Source of the DNA: R-RK-3 sp031399085 | GTDB lineage: Bacteria > Pseudomonadota > Alphaproteobacteria > Rhizobiales > Rhodomicrobiaceae | Length of the DNA: 64,000 nucleotides | Assembly (NCBI GenBank): GCA_031399085.1 | Contig: JANNOQ010000099.1 | Location: 70,954 to 134,953 of the forward strand | Reading direction: 5' to 3' | Shown: positions 1 to 8,675 of the stretch, piece by piece | Numbering within the stretch: the first letter of the stretch is position 1 | Layout of the letters: each line of letters begins with the position of its first letter | Program-made: the position numbers and the translations under genes | The notes under the pieces: generated by a model | Database searches by the model: none | Seen by the model: only the letters and a program-made list of their open reading frames with translations | Told to the model about the DNA's origin: nothing

Positions 1-798
1 GAAGCGGCGCTCATCCCGGTAAAAAAGGGAGGCCCCGCGCAGGAACGCCATTTCGTCACCGCGCTGGCCCGCGGGCTTGAGGTGCTTGCCTGCTTCCGCA
101 AGAGCGAGGCGCTGCTCGGCAATCAGGACATCGCGGCCCGCTGCAACCTGCCCAAATCGACGGTCTCGCGGCTGACATTCACACTGACGCGCCTCGGCTA
201 TCTGCACTATGTCGAGCCGCTGGCCAAATACCGGCTCGGCACGGCAATCCTTACGCTTGGCGCCAGTATGCTTGCCCGGCTGGATGTGCGCCATCTCGCC
301 CGCCCGCTGATGGAGGAGGTTGCCGTTTTCTCCAAGGCGCATGTCGGCCTGGGCGCGCGCGACCGGCTGAGCATGGTCTATGTGGATTGTTGCCGCGGCG
401 AGTCGGCGGTCGCGCTCACCCTCGATGTTGGTTCGCGCATTTCGGTCTCGACGAGCGCAATGGGCCGCGCCTTTCTTGCCGTTTGCACCGATGCGGAGCG
501 CGCGCCGATCCTCGAAGAAATCCGTGCCCTGGACGACGTCAACTGGCCGCGCACGCGGGACGGTATCGAAAAAGCCATCGCGGACCATCGGACGCTCGGC
601 TGCGTGTCCTCTTTCGGCGAGTGGCAAGAAAACGTCAACGCCATCGCGGTGGGATTCCGGCCAGGCGGCGGTTTGCCGGCGATGGCGGTCAATTGCGGTG
701 CTCCGGATATGATCGTCAGCTCGGACTTTCTGTTGATGGATGTCAGACCGCGACTTGTCGCGCTGGGACGCCGGCTGGAAGGGACGATGGGCGTGTAA
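1..798 (+). CDS. IclR-family transcriptional regulator (5' end cut by window edge)
   Basis: The reading frame is open from base 1, so the start codon lies outside the window; the in-frame GTG at 82 is internal, because the residues before it (ERHFVTALARGLEVL) are the usual lead-in of the family. A winged helix-turn-helix follows (NQDIAARCNLPKSTVSRLT), then the effector-binding domain with LGASMLARLDVRHLARPLMEE and, near the end, NVNAIAVGFRP. IclR proteins bind DNA as dimers or tetramers and sense small aromatic or carboxylic effectors. The gene is codirectional with the Liv-type transport operon beginning 208 bases downstream, so it plausibly controls it; that is inference from position only. 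Confidence 0.9.
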   Translation, partial: EAALIPVKKGGPAQERHFVTALARGLEVLACFRKSEALLGNQDIAARCNLPKSTVSRLTFTLTRLGYLHYVEPLAKYRLGTAILTLGASMLARLDVRHLARPLMEEVAVFSKAHVGLGARDRLSMVYVDCCRGESAVALTLDVGSRISVSTSAMGRAFLAVCTDAERAPILEEIRALDDVNWPRTRDGIEKAIADHRTLGCVSSFGEWQENVNAIAVGFRPGGGLPAMAVNCGAPDMIVSSDFLLMDVRPRLVALGRRLEGTMGV

Positions 799-1006
799 GG
801 GCACCCCGAGAACTGCGGCTTGCGCGTATGCGTGAGAAGTCCGATAACGATTAGATTGTCAGGACTGATAATCGCATATGTTAAGATGCCCCGTTGATGG
901 GAACGGGGTCGAAAAAGACGGAAAGCGGCGCATGCAAGGCCGCGCGAGAAGTGGGTTGGGCATAAAGCGGCGCGTTTAAGTTGCCGCTGGTGTGGGAGGC
1001 GATCTG
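799..1006 (+). promoter_or_regulatory. Intergenic region upstream of the first liv operon
   Basis: These 208 bases separate the IclR gene from livH and contain no convincing ORF on the plus strand. A weak sigma70-like pair is visible: TTGTCA at 856-861 and TATGTT at 877-882, but the 15-base spacer is short. The ribosome binding site GGGAGG sits at 994-999. An IclR operator would be expected here, but no clear palindrome could be assigned. Confidence 0.3.
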
Positions 1007-1882
1007 TTGAACAGTGTGCAGCTCTTTCTGAGCGGGCTTTCGAACGGCTGCGTTTACGGGCTGGTGGCCCTCGGATTCGTCCTCATCTACAAGGCGACCG
1101 AGGCGGTGAATTTCGCCCAGGGCGATCTGATGATGTTCGGCGCGTTCGTCGCCTTCGGGCTGACCGACGTGACGCATCTCGGCCTGCCCCTCTGGCTCTC
1201 GATCCCGCTTACGCTTCTTATCATGGGCGCGTTCGGCTATTTCCTCGATTATTTCCTCATCCGGCGCATGTTCGGCCAGAGCCAGGTGGCGGTGGTCATC
1301 CTGACGATCGCGCTCGGCTTCGTCATCCGTTTCGTCGCGGGAGCGATCTGGGGGCATGAGCCGAAATCGCTGGTGACGCCGCTGGTTGGGCAGCAGATTA
1401 ATTTCGCCGGGCTGGTGCTCGGGCTGGACGAGCTTGCCGTCATCATCGTGACCCTGGCGCTGACGGGCGCGCTTTTCATCTTCTTCCGGACAACCCGCGT
1501 TGGCATCGCCATGCAGGCGTCCTCGCAGAACCAGCTGGCGGCCTATTATGTCGGCATCCCGGTGCGGCGATTGAATAGCCTGATCTGGGCGCTCGCGGGC
1601 GTGCTGGCGGCGATTGCTGGCATCCTGTTCGCCACCAAAGGCGCCATCGATCCCTCGACCGGCCTGCTCGGCATCAAGGCCTTCGCGGCGGCGGTCATCG
1701 GCGGTTTCGGCAGCCTGCCGGGCGCGCTGCTCGGCGGGCTTCTCGTCGGGGTGATCGAGCCGTTCGCGTCCTTCCACGCCGCCGCCGGCATCTCGCAGAT
1801 TACACCCTACGCGCTGATGCTGCTGGTTCTGATTTTCCGCCCGCACGGGCTGTTCGCGCAAGTCTATGGCAAGAAGGTCTAG
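1007..1882 (+). CDS. livH: Branched-chain amino acid-type ABC transporter permease (LivH family)
   Basis: This is an inner-membrane permease of the HAAT family, which carries branched-chain amino acids but often aromatic or other organic acids. The 291-residue product is almost entirely hydrophobic and begins with the typical LivH motif SGLSNGCVYGLVALGFVLIY, followed by the conserved NFAQGDLMMFGAF. The usual permease loop (AASQN-type region, here QASSQNQLAAYYVGI) and a C-terminal GGFGSLPGALLGGLLVG are present. The start is placed at TTG 1007 because GGGAGG at 994-999 is seven bases upstream; the GTG at 992 would overlap that site. livM follows after 3 bases. Confidence 0.9.
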   Translation: MNSVQLFLSGLSNGCVYGLVALGFVLIYKATEAVNFAQGDLMMFGAFVAFGLTDVTHLGLPLWLSIPLTLLIMGAFGYFLDYFLIRRMFGQSQVAVVILTIALGFVIRFVAGAIWGHEPKSLVTPLVGQQINFAGLVLGLDELAVIIVTLALTGALFIFFRTTRVGIAMQASSQNQLAAYYVGIPVRRLNSLIWALAGVLAAIAGILFATKGAIDPSTGLLGIKAFAAAVIGGFGSLPGALLGGLLVGVIEPFASFHAAAGISQITPYALMLLVLIFRPHGLFAQVYGKKV

Positions 1883-1885
1883 CCG

Positions 1886-2983
1886 ATGCGCACGGTCTTC
1901 AAGACATCCTACGACGCCGATATCCGGCTCTTTAAACATGGCGGCGAGGCATTCTGGTACGGCTTGCTCGCCCTCATCATGCTCGGCTTGCCTACCCTCA
2001 TCTCGGAATATTTTCTCGGCGAAGTCATCAATGTGCTGATCTGGGCGCTGGCGGGGCTTGGGCTGATGGTGCTGACGGGGCAAACCGGGCATGCCAGCCT
2101 CGGTCACAGCGCCTTTCTCGCGCTCGGCTGCTACGCCAATGTGATCCTGCAAAATCACGGCGTGCCATTCCCCGTCGCCTTTCCGCTCTCGGGGCTGATC
2201 GCCGGGATCGGCGGCGTGCTGTTCGCCTTGCCGACCTTGCGGCTACACGGCATCTATCTCGCCATCGCGACGCTGGCGCTGGCAGTCCTCGTCGAGGACA
2301 TCATCGTGCTGGCCGAACCGATCACCGGCGGCGTCATTGGCCTGAATGCGCCGTCGATCAACCTCTTCGGCTTGGAGATCGACCGCTATCTCAACACCAC
2401 GGCCTTCTATTTTCTGACGCTCGGCATCGTCGTCATCATCGTGCTGATCTATCGCAACATGCTGCGTTCGCCGCTCGGCCGCTCCTTCGCCGCGATCCGA
2501 GATTCGGAGATTTCGGCGCAAGCGATGGGCGTCAATCTGGCGGTGACGAAGGCCAAGGCGTTCGGCCTGTCCTGCGCGATCACCGGGCTTGCCGGCGCGC
2601 TGATAGGGCATTTCGTAGGCACGTTCAATCACGAGACTTTCAACATCGTCATCTCGATTCAACTGCTCTTGATGATCGTCGTCGGCGGGCTGGGGTCGAT
2701 CCACGGCGCGTTTCTCGGCGCGATCGTCATCGGTGTGATCCCGGTCGCGATCGCTTTCCTCAGAGACTTCGTATCGTCCGTCACAGGGTCGGGCACGATC
2801 GTCATACCGGGGCTGGAAAGCGGGCTGCTCGGCGCGATCTTGGTGTTCTTTATTCTGTTCGAGCCGCTCGGCCTTTACGCCCGCTGGCTGAAAATCCGCA
2901 CCTATTTCCAGCTCTTTCCGTTCTACCGGCGCGACATGTTCCGGCGCCAGAAAACCTATTTGAAGACGGAGCGGCTGAGATGA
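1886..2983 (+). CDS. livM: Branched-chain amino acid-type ABC transporter permease (LivM family)
   Basis: This is the second inner-membrane permease of the transporter and would pair with the LivH-type product. The 365-residue protein has an N-terminal soluble stretch of about 25 residues, then many membrane segments with the family motifs GQTGHASLGHSAFLALGCY and, later, RSPLGRSFAAIRDSEISAQAMGVN, which is the cytoplasmic EAA-like loop that contacts the ATPases. GGLGSIHGAFLGA near the C terminus is also typical. It starts 3 bases after livH and its stop overlaps the livG start (ATGA at 2980-2983), which indicates translational coupling. Confidence 0.9.
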   Translation: MRTVFKTSYDADIRLFKHGGEAFWYGLLALIMLGLPTLISEYFLGEVINVLIWALAGLGLMVLTGQTGHASLGHSAFLALGCYANVILQNHGVPFPVAFPLSGLIAGIGGVLFALPTLRLHGIYLAIATLALAVLVEDIIVLAEPITGGVIGLNAPSINLFGLEIDRYLNTTAFYFLTLGIVVIIVLIYRNMLRSPLGRSFAAIRDSEISAQAMGVNLAVTKAKAFGLSCAITGLAGALIGHFVGTFNHETFNIVISIQLLLMIVVGGLGSIHGAFLGAIVIGVIPVAIAFLRDFVSSVTGSGTIVIPGLESGLLGAILVFFILFEPLGLYARWLKIRTYFQLFPFYRRDMFRRQKTYLKTERLR

Positions 2984-3756
2984 GTTTGCTCGAGCTTCAG
3001 GGCGTTACGCTGCGCTTCGGCGGGCTGGTTGCGGTGAACAAGGTCTCGTTTTCGGTCACGGAAGGCGAGGTGTTCGCCATCGTCGGGCCGAACGGGGCGG
3101 GCAAATCGACGATCTTCAACCTGATCTCGCGCTTTTACACACCGGCCGAGGGCGATATTCGCTGGCAGGGCAAGAGCATCCTCGGCTTGCAACCGTCCGA
3201 GGTGCCATCGCTCGGCATCGCGCGCACCTTCCAGAACATCGAGCTGTTCGAGCGGATGACGGTGCTCGATAATATGCTGATCGGCCGGCATCGCCATGTG
3301 CGCAGCTCCATCGCCGCCGATCTGCTGTTCACGCCCTTCGTGCGCCGCGAGGAATTCCGCCATCGCGAGGCGGTCGAGCATGTGATCGACTTCCTCGATC
3401 TCCAGCCTTACCGCGATAAGCATGTCGGCGGGCTGCCTTATGGCGTTCGTAAGGTCGTGGAACTCGCCCGGGCGTTATCGACGCAGCCAAAGCTGCTGCT
3501 GCTCGATGAGCCCGCCTCCGGGCTGTCGGTCGAGGAGACGCAGGACCTCGCATTCTGGATCGAGGACATCAAGAAGCAGATGGGCATCACCATTTTGATG
3601 GTCGAGCACGACATGAAGCTCGTCAGCGCGGTGTCGGACCGCGTCCTCGCATTGGCCGACGGTAAGCCCCTCGCGCTCGCGTCGCCCAAGGAAGTGATGG
3701 CCCATCCAGCCGTGATCGCCGCCTATCTCGGCAAACCGCAAGGGGCAGCGGCATGA
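2980..3756 (+). CDS. livG: ABC transporter ATP-binding protein (LivG family)
   Basis: This is a cytoplasmic ATPase subunit that powers the LivH/LivM permeases. The 258-residue protein has Walker A GPNGAGKST at residues 36-44, the LivG-type Q-loop ARTFQNIELF, an ABC signature variant LPYGVRKVVELARAL around residues 152-165, Walker B LLLLDEP at 172-178 and the H-loop MVEHDM. The signature is LPYG rather than LSGG, as is normal for LivG. The C-terminal AHPAVIAAYLG is the conserved LivG tail. It overlaps the genes on both sides by four bases. Confidence 0.93.
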   Translation: MSLLELQGVTLRFGGLVAVNKVSFSVTEGEVFAIVGPNGAGKSTIFNLISRFYTPAEGDIRWQGKSILGLQPSEVPSLGIARTFQNIELFERMTVLDNMLIGRHRHVRSSIAADLLFTPFVRREEFRHREAVEHVIDFLDLQPYRDKHVGGLPYGVRKVVELARALSTQPKLLLLDEPASGLSVEETQDLAFWIEDIKKQMGITILMVEHDMKLVSAVSDRVLALADGKPLALASPKEVMAHPAVIAAYLGKPQGAAA

Positions 3757-4532
3757 ACGCAAACGCCCCGATCCTCAAGGTCGAAAATCTCGAAAGCTAT
3801 TACGGCCCGATCATGGCGATCCGGGGCGTGAGCCTTGAGGTCAACGCGGGCAAGATCGTCACCGTGCTCGGCGCGAACGGCGCTGGGAAGACCACGCTGC
3901 TCAGAACGATCTCCGGCGTCATGGACCCAGAGAAAGGTGAAATCTGGTTCGACGGCAAGCCCATTCATGGGCTTAGCCCGGATGTCATCGTCCGCCGTGG
4001 CATCGTCCACGTGCCGGAAGGCCGGGAGATTTTTCCGCTGCTGACGGTCGAGGAAAATCTGATCATGGGCGCTTACGTCCGCAGCGACCATGCAGCGATC
4101 GCCTCGGATATCGAGTTGGTGTTCGGCTATTTCCCCATCTTGCGCGAGCGCCGCCGCCAGACCGCCGGAATGCTCTCCGGCGGCCAGCAGCAGATGCTGG
4201 CGATTGGCCGTGGGCTGATGGCGCGCCCGCGCGTCATGCTGCTCGACGAGCCGAGCCTTGGCCTCAGTCCGCTGCTCACCCAGGAGATCTTCGCCATTCT
4301 CCGCCGGCTCAACGACGAGCAGAAGGTCACGATGCTGCTGGTCGAGCAGAATGCGCAAATCGCTCTGGACCTGGCGGATCATGGCTACGTCATGGAGCTT
4401 GGCCGCATCGTGATGTCGGACGATGCTGCAAAGCTTCGGGCCTCTAAGGACATTCAGACCTTTTATCTGGGCGTGCAGGAAGACAGCGTGCGCGGTCAGC
4501 GGCGTTGGAAACAGCGGAAGACCTGGCGATGA
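3753..4532 (+). CDS. livF: ABC transporter ATP-binding protein (LivF family)
   Basis: This is the second ATPase subunit of the transporter. The 259-residue protein has Walker A GANGAGKTT at residues 40-48, the LivF motif VPEGREIFPLLTVEENL, signature LSGGQQQ at 141-147, Walker B VMLLDEPSLGLSP, and H-loop VEQNA. The C-terminal extension is slightly longer than usual and runs into the next gene, whose ATG overlaps the stop codon (ATGA at 4529-4532). The chain of ATGA overlaps from livM through the synthetase gene marks a single transcript. Confidence 0.93.
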   Translation: MNANAPILKVENLESYYGPIMAIRGVSLEVNAGKIVTVLGANGAGKTTLLRTISGVMDPEKGEIWFDGKPIHGLSPDVIVRRGIVHVPEGREIFPLLTVEENLIMGAYVRSDHAAIASDIELVFGYFPILRERRRQTAGMLSGGQQQMLAIGRGLMARPRVMLLDEPSLGLSPLLTQEIFAILRRLNDEQKVTMLLVEQNAQIALDLADHGYVMELGRIVMSDDAAKLRASKDIQTFYLGVQEDSVRGQRRWKQRKTWR

Positions 4533-6442
4533 ACCAAGCTTTGAATTTCATCTCAGTAAACGGTGCGGCTGAGCCGTCCCAGGCGGTCTTCGACGGTGTG
4601 CGGATGAACGCCGACATGAGCAAAGGCCCGTATTTCGTCGATGGCGCTGACACCGTGGTCAAGCTGTTCGCCAAGCGCTGCGCTGACCTTGGCGCCCAAA
4701 CGGCGCATCGCGAGAAGGATCTTGGCATCTGGCGCGCCTATAGCTGGGCCGATTATTGGCGGAATGCGCGGCTGATCGGTTTGGGGCTGATGTCGCTGGG
4801 CTTCAATCGCGGCGAGGTGGTTTCAATCCTCGCCGAGGACAGGAAGGAATGGCTGTACACCGACCTCGGCGCGCAATGCGTTGGCGGCGTCACTTCAGGC
4901 ATCTATACGACCGACTCGCCTAGCCAGCTCACTTATCTGGTGAACGATTCCGACAGCCGTTTCCTGTTCGTCGAAAATGACGAGCAGCTCGATAAATATC
5001 TGAGCGTTCGCGAAAAGATGCCTGGGCTGGCCAAGGTCATCGTCTATGATCGCGAAGGGCTGCACGATCTCACTGACGACAAGATCATCTTTCTCGACGA
5101 TCTTTACGCGATCGGCGAAGCGTTCCTGCAAGCCAATCCCGGCGTATTCGAAGCCGAGATCGCCAAGTCCAAGCCGGAAGACGTCACGCTCCTCGTCTAC
5201 ACATCCGGCACGACGGGGATGCCGAAAGGCGCCATGCTCAACCACGCCAACGTGATGTTCGGGCTTGCCTCGTTCCATCGGATGATTCCGGGCCAAGAGG
5301 GCGACGAAATCGTCTGTTTCCTGCCGCTGAGCCATATTCTGGAGCGCTCCTGGTCGGCCTACGGCCCGATCGGCAATATGGCGGTCGTGAATTTCGTGGA
5401 AAGCCCGCAGACCGTCTTCGAGAATATGCGCGAGGTCTCGCCGCACCGCATGGTGGCCGTTCCGCGCGTCTGGGAGAAGCTTTACTCGACGGTCGCCATC
5501 CTGGCCAAGGAGTCCACCCCGCTCGGGCGCTTCGCCTATGCCCGCGCGCTCGCCGCCGGGCTTAAGCGGGCCGACCGGCAGATCGCCGGCAAGCGGGTTG
5601 GACCGTTCACGGCGCTGTCCTTTGCGTTGTGGGATCGGCTAGTGCTCGGCAATTTGCGGCGAATGCTAGGCCTGGAACGCGCCCGCTTCGCATTGACCGG
5701 AGCCGCCCCAATTTCGCCGGAGCTGCTGCGCTGGTTCCGCGCGATCGGCGTTCCGATGTTGGAGGGCTTTGGGCAGACGGAATCTTCCGGTCTCGCCACT
5801 GCCAACCGGCCCGACTCGTTCCGGCTGGGAACGGTCGGCACCGCTGTTCCGGGCATGGCCATGCGCATCTCGCCAGAGGGCGAAATTCTTCTCAAAGGGG
5901 GAAATGTCTTCCCAGGCTATTGGAAGAACCCGGAAAAAACGGCGGAAACGGTGACGCCAGATGGCTGGCTGCAGACGGGCGACATCGGCGAAATCGACGC
6001 CAACGGCTTCCTCAAGATCACCGGCCGCTCTAAGGACATCATCATCACCGCGGGCGGCAAGAACATAACCCCCGCCGAGATCGAGAACCGGCTGAAATTC
6101 TCGCCTTATGTCACCGACGCCGTAATCATCGGCGACTGCCGCAAATTCCTCAGCGCCCTCGTCATGATCGACCAGGAGAACGTCGAGAAATTCGCCCAGG
6201 ACAAACGCATTCCGTTCAACGACTTTGCCTCGCTTTGCGCCGCTCCGGCCGTCAAGGAGCTGATCAGGAGCGTGATCGACGAGGTGAACAAAGATTTCGC
6301 GCGCGTTGAACAGATCAAGGACTTCCGCATCATCGACGTCTTGCTGACGGCGGAAGACGATGAGCTGACCGCCACGATGAAACTGAAGCGCAGCTTCGTG
6401 GAGAAGAAATACAAGGCGCTCATCGAGCCGATGTACAGCTAA
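4529..6442 (+). CDS. AMP-dependent acyl-CoA synthetase (long-chain fatty acid-CoA ligase type)
   Basis: This adenylate-forming enzyme activates a carboxylic acid to its acyl-CoA at the expense of ATP. The 637-residue protein has the P-loop-like motif YTSGTTGMPKGAML around residues 224-236, the A5-type motif GFGQTESSG, and the A7/A8 motifs WLQTGDIGEID and GRSKDIIITAGGKNI. Overall it resembles the FAA1 group of long-chain ligases. The start is ATG 4529, which overlaps the livF stop, rather than the TTG at 4505. Its place between livF and the binding-protein gene suggests it activates the imported substrate, which may be aromatic or aliphatic; the actual substrate cannot be read from the sequence. 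Confidence 0.9.
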   Translation: MNQALNFISVNGAAEPSQAVFDGVRMNADMSKGPYFVDGADTVVKLFAKRCADLGAQTAHREKDLGIWRAYSWADYWRNARLIGLGLMSLGFNRGEVVSILAEDRKEWLYTDLGAQCVGGVTSGIYTTDSPSQLTYLVNDSDSRFLFVENDEQLDKYLSVREKMPGLAKVIVYDREGLHDLTDDKIIFLDDLYAIGEAFLQANPGVFEAEIAKSKPEDVTLLVYTSGTTGMPKGAMLNHANVMFGLASFHRMIPGQEGDEIVCFLPLSHILERSWSAYGPIGNMAVVNFVESPQTVFENMREVSPHRMVAVPRVWEKLYSTVAILAKESTPLGRFAYARALAAGLKRADRQIAGKRVGPFTALSFALWDRLVLGNLRRMLGLERARFALTGAAPISPELLRWFRAIGVPMLEGFGQTESSGLATANRPDSFRLGTVGTAVPGMAMRISPEGEILLKGGNVFPGYWKNPEKTAETVTPDGWLQTGDIGEIDANGFLKITGRSKDIIITAGGKNITPAEIENRLKFSPYVTDAVIIGDCRKFLSALVMIDQENVEKFAQDKRIPFNDFASLCAAPAVKELIRSVIDEVNKDFARVEQIKDFRIIDVLLTAEDDELTATMKLKRSFVEKKYKALIEPMYS

Positions 6443-6469
6443 CGCATGTCAATCAGGAGGAAGCGACGC

Positions 6470-7642
6470 ATGAAAAAGACACTAAGGATTTTAGCCGCAG
6501 CCGTGGCGGGCTTAGGCATGACCGGCGCGGCAACCGCGCAAGTGCAAGGGGTGACGGACACCGAAATTCTGGTCGGCTCGCATAATGACATGTCCGGCCC
6601 GTTCGCCGGCTTCGGCGCGCCGGCCATGAAGGCCGCCAACTACTATTTCGACGAGATCAACGCCAAGGGCGGCGTGCATGGCCGCAAGATCCGCCTCGTC
6701 GTCGAGGACCACGCCTATCAGATGCCGAAGGCAACCCAGGCGATCAACAAGCTGATCAACAGCGACAAGGTCTTCGCCATGGTTCTGGCGCTCGGCACGC
6801 CGATGAATTTGGCCGCCTTCAAGCAGCAGGACGCCAAGAAGATCCCGAACATCGTGCCGCTTTCCGCAGCGCGCCAGATGTTGCAGGACCCGGTCGATTA
6901 TAAATTCGTGTCCTACAGCGCTTATTACGATCAGATCAAGGACGGGGTAAAGTACCTGTCCGAGAAGGTGGGCGCCAAGACCGTCTGCACGATGTACATC
7001 CCATCGGATTTTGGCATCGAGATCAAGGAGGGCGCCGTCGATCAGGCCAAGGCGCTCAATCTGAAATATGCCGACGAGACGACGCATAAGCCGGACGAGG
7101 CCGATTTCGCCGGCTCGCTGACCAAGCTGAAAGACGCCGGCTGCGAGCTCGTGACGCTTGCTATCGGCATCCGCCAGACGATTACGGCGGTCGCCACCGC
7201 CAAGAAGATCGGCTGGACCAACGTGACGTTCCTGACCTCATCGGCGGGCTTCCACACTGCGATCGCGCAGGCTCCGGGCGGTGTGACCGAAGGGCTTTAC
7301 GCTTCGGCCGGCTGGGCGGATATGATCAACCGCATGGAAACCACACCCGAGCTGAAAGAGTGGGCCGCGAAATACAAGGCCGCGGCCGGCGAAGACCCCG
7401 GCACGGGCGCGCTGCTCGGCCGTGACGGCGCGGAACTGTTCGTGCGCGGCTTGCAGGCGGCGGGCAAGGAGTTGACGCCGGATACGCTCAAGAAGGGCTT
7501 GGAGGGATTGAGTTACGAGTCCAAAATATCGAGCAACAAGATTGCGTTCGGCACAGGCAAGCACCAAGGCTCCAAGACGAACATTATCTCGGTCGTCAAA
7601 GGCGGCAATTGGAGCGAGATCGCGCGCGTCACGAATGAATAG
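6470..7642 (+). CDS. Periplasmic substrate-binding protein, Liv-type (Peripla_BP_6)
   Basis: This is the periplasmic receptor that would deliver substrate to the LivHMGF complex. The 390-residue protein starts with a Sec signal peptide ending near AATAQ, followed by VTDTEILVGSHNDMSGPFAG, the classic opening of the family. A type I periplasmic-binding fold is expected, with GVHGRKIRLVVEDHAYQ and QAINKLINSDKVFAMV visible. The start is ATG 6470, because AGGAGG at 6455-6460 lies nine bases upstream; the ATG at 6446 overlaps that region. It is the last gene of the operon and is followed by a clear terminator. Confidence 0.93.
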   Translation: MKKTLRILAAAVAGLGMTGAATAQVQGVTDTEILVGSHNDMSGPFAGFGAPAMKAANYYFDEINAKGGVHGRKIRLVVEDHAYQMPKATQAINKLINSDKVFAMVLALGTPMNLAAFKQQDAKKIPNIVPLSAARQMLQDPVDYKFVSYSAYYDQIKDGVKYLSEKVGAKTVCTMYIPSDFGIEIKEGAVDQAKALNLKYADETTHKPDEADFAGSLTKLKDAGCELVTLAIGIRQTITAVATAKKIGWTNVTFLTSSAGFHTAIAQAPGGVTEGLYASAGWADMINRMETTPELKEWAAKYKAAAGEDPGTGALLGRDGAELFVRGLQAAGKELTPDTLKKGLEGLSYESKISSNKIAFGTGKHQGSKTNIISVVKGGNWSEIARVTNE

Positions 7643-7683
7643 GCGTGGGATTTAGATCGTAATTGTCTGAAGTAAAATTGAAG

Positions 7684-7714
7684 GCCAGGCGCGTTTGTCC
7701 GCCTGGCTTTTTTT
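7684..7714 (+). terminator. Rho-independent terminator after the first liv operon
   Basis: A perfect 8-bp stem, GCCAGGCG at 7684-7691 with CGCCTGGC at 7700-7707, closes an eight-base loop and is followed by seven T residues at 7708-7714. It lies between the convergent binding-protein and TetR genes and should end the plus-strand transcript. Confidence 0.9.
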
Positions 7715-7734
7715 ATGCGGCAGGACAAATTCTG

Positions 7735-8418
7735 TCAGGCGTCGTCGGCTGACTCCAAAAACGGCGGCAAATCGAGCTTCGGCAATGGCTTTGCGATGAC
7801 GCTCTTGATCTTGTCCGCAGGAACGCTAAGCGATTTCAGCGCTGTCTCGACCAGCCGATTTTCATAATCCTCCGGCATGTCGGAGGAGACGAGATTGATT
7901 GTGCCAAGAAGAAGAAGGCCGCCGATGATGTGCCGCGCCATATCCAAATCGTCGCATTTGAAACACCCCGCAGCGACACCGTCTTCGAGGCTGCGCTTCA
8001 ATTGCGCCGCCGCGCCCCGGTGAAATGCTTGCCCACCCGAAAGAACCGAGCGGACCAGGAACCAGCCCCACATACGGTCTCTCTTGCATTCATTAAGAGA
8101 AACACGCATTCCCATCGCAAAGGACTCAAGGCTGCCGGGCCAGATTTCGCCCACTTCGCCGTGGAGGTCCAGAATGCGTTGCAGCGCGGCTTCGGTCACG
8201 GCCTCGACAATGGCTTCCTTGGAGGGGAAGTGGTTGTAGAATGAGCCATATCCCACATCGGCGAATTGCGTGATCTCCTGGATCACCAGCCCTTCGAGGC
8301 CGCGCTCGGCAATAATTTCATAGGCGGCCCGCATGAGCCTGCGCCGGGTCCCTTCACGCCGCCGTTCGGAGCGGGTTTTGGGCGGCGTCTCGGCGAAATT
8401 CCCGTGGCCTGCAACCAT
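7735..8418 (-). CDS. TetR/AcrR-family transcriptional regulator
   Basis: This 227-residue DNA-binding protein has an N-terminal TetR helix-turn-helix: RRRLMRAAYEIIAERGLEG followed by ITQFADVGYGSFYNHFPSKE around residues 47-67. The rest is the all-helical ligand-binding domain, with the less conserved sequence normal for the family. The gene is convergent with the first liv operon and ends 20 bases past its terminator. It could regulate that operon or a gene elsewhere; position alone does not decide. The start is ATG 8418, with an AAGG-type site upstream. Confidence 0.88.
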   Translation of the reverse strand: MVAGHGNFAETPPKTRSERRREGTRRRLMRAAYEIIAERGLEGLVIQEITQFADVGYGSFYNHFPSKEAIVEAVTEAALQRILDLHGEVGEIWPGSLESFAMGMRVSLNECKRDRMWGWFLVRSVLSGGQAFHRGAAAQLKRSLEDGVAAGCFKCDDLDMARHIIGGLLLLGTINLVSSDMPEDYENRLVETALKSLSVPADKIKSVIAKPLPKLDLPPFLESADDA

Positions 8419-8623
8419 CCATAGATGCCTTTCGAATGACCGGGCTAGCGCACGCAGCGCAGGATGGCTCAGCGCCCAACACTATGCCCCAAAGCTTACC
8501 TACCGCTGGAATCGGCGCAGGTCCACTGACAAAAACGTGGCTTAAACAGGCATCAGCAGTGCTGGGGATTTCATCGGCAATCGATGCAGAGCGGTTATGC
8601 GACTGACGCATGGGTGCAAAGCA

Positions 8624-8647
8624 AAAGCCGCCCCAAAGGGCGGCTTT
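8624..8647 (-). terminator. Rho-independent terminator of the porin gene
   Basis: The stem AAAGCCGCCC (8624-8633) pairs perfectly with GGGCGGCTTT (8638-8647) around the loop CAAA. On the minus strand the hairpin is followed by a short T run, and it begins 28 bases after the porin stop codon. Confidence 0.85.
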
Positions 8648-8675
8648 CACGCGAAACATGTAAAAGGTCGAAGGA

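Noticed and set aside
881..2158. Long minus-strand open frame of about 425 codons opposite livH and livM
   Set aside because: Its translation is Arg/Gln/His/Asp-rich without any domain, which is the usual reverse-frame shadow of a GC-rich permease gene; the plus strand encodes a clear LivH and LivM.
8333..8545. Plus-strand frame of 70 codons over the TetR start
   Set aside because: Arg/Ser-rich shadow translation with no start signal.
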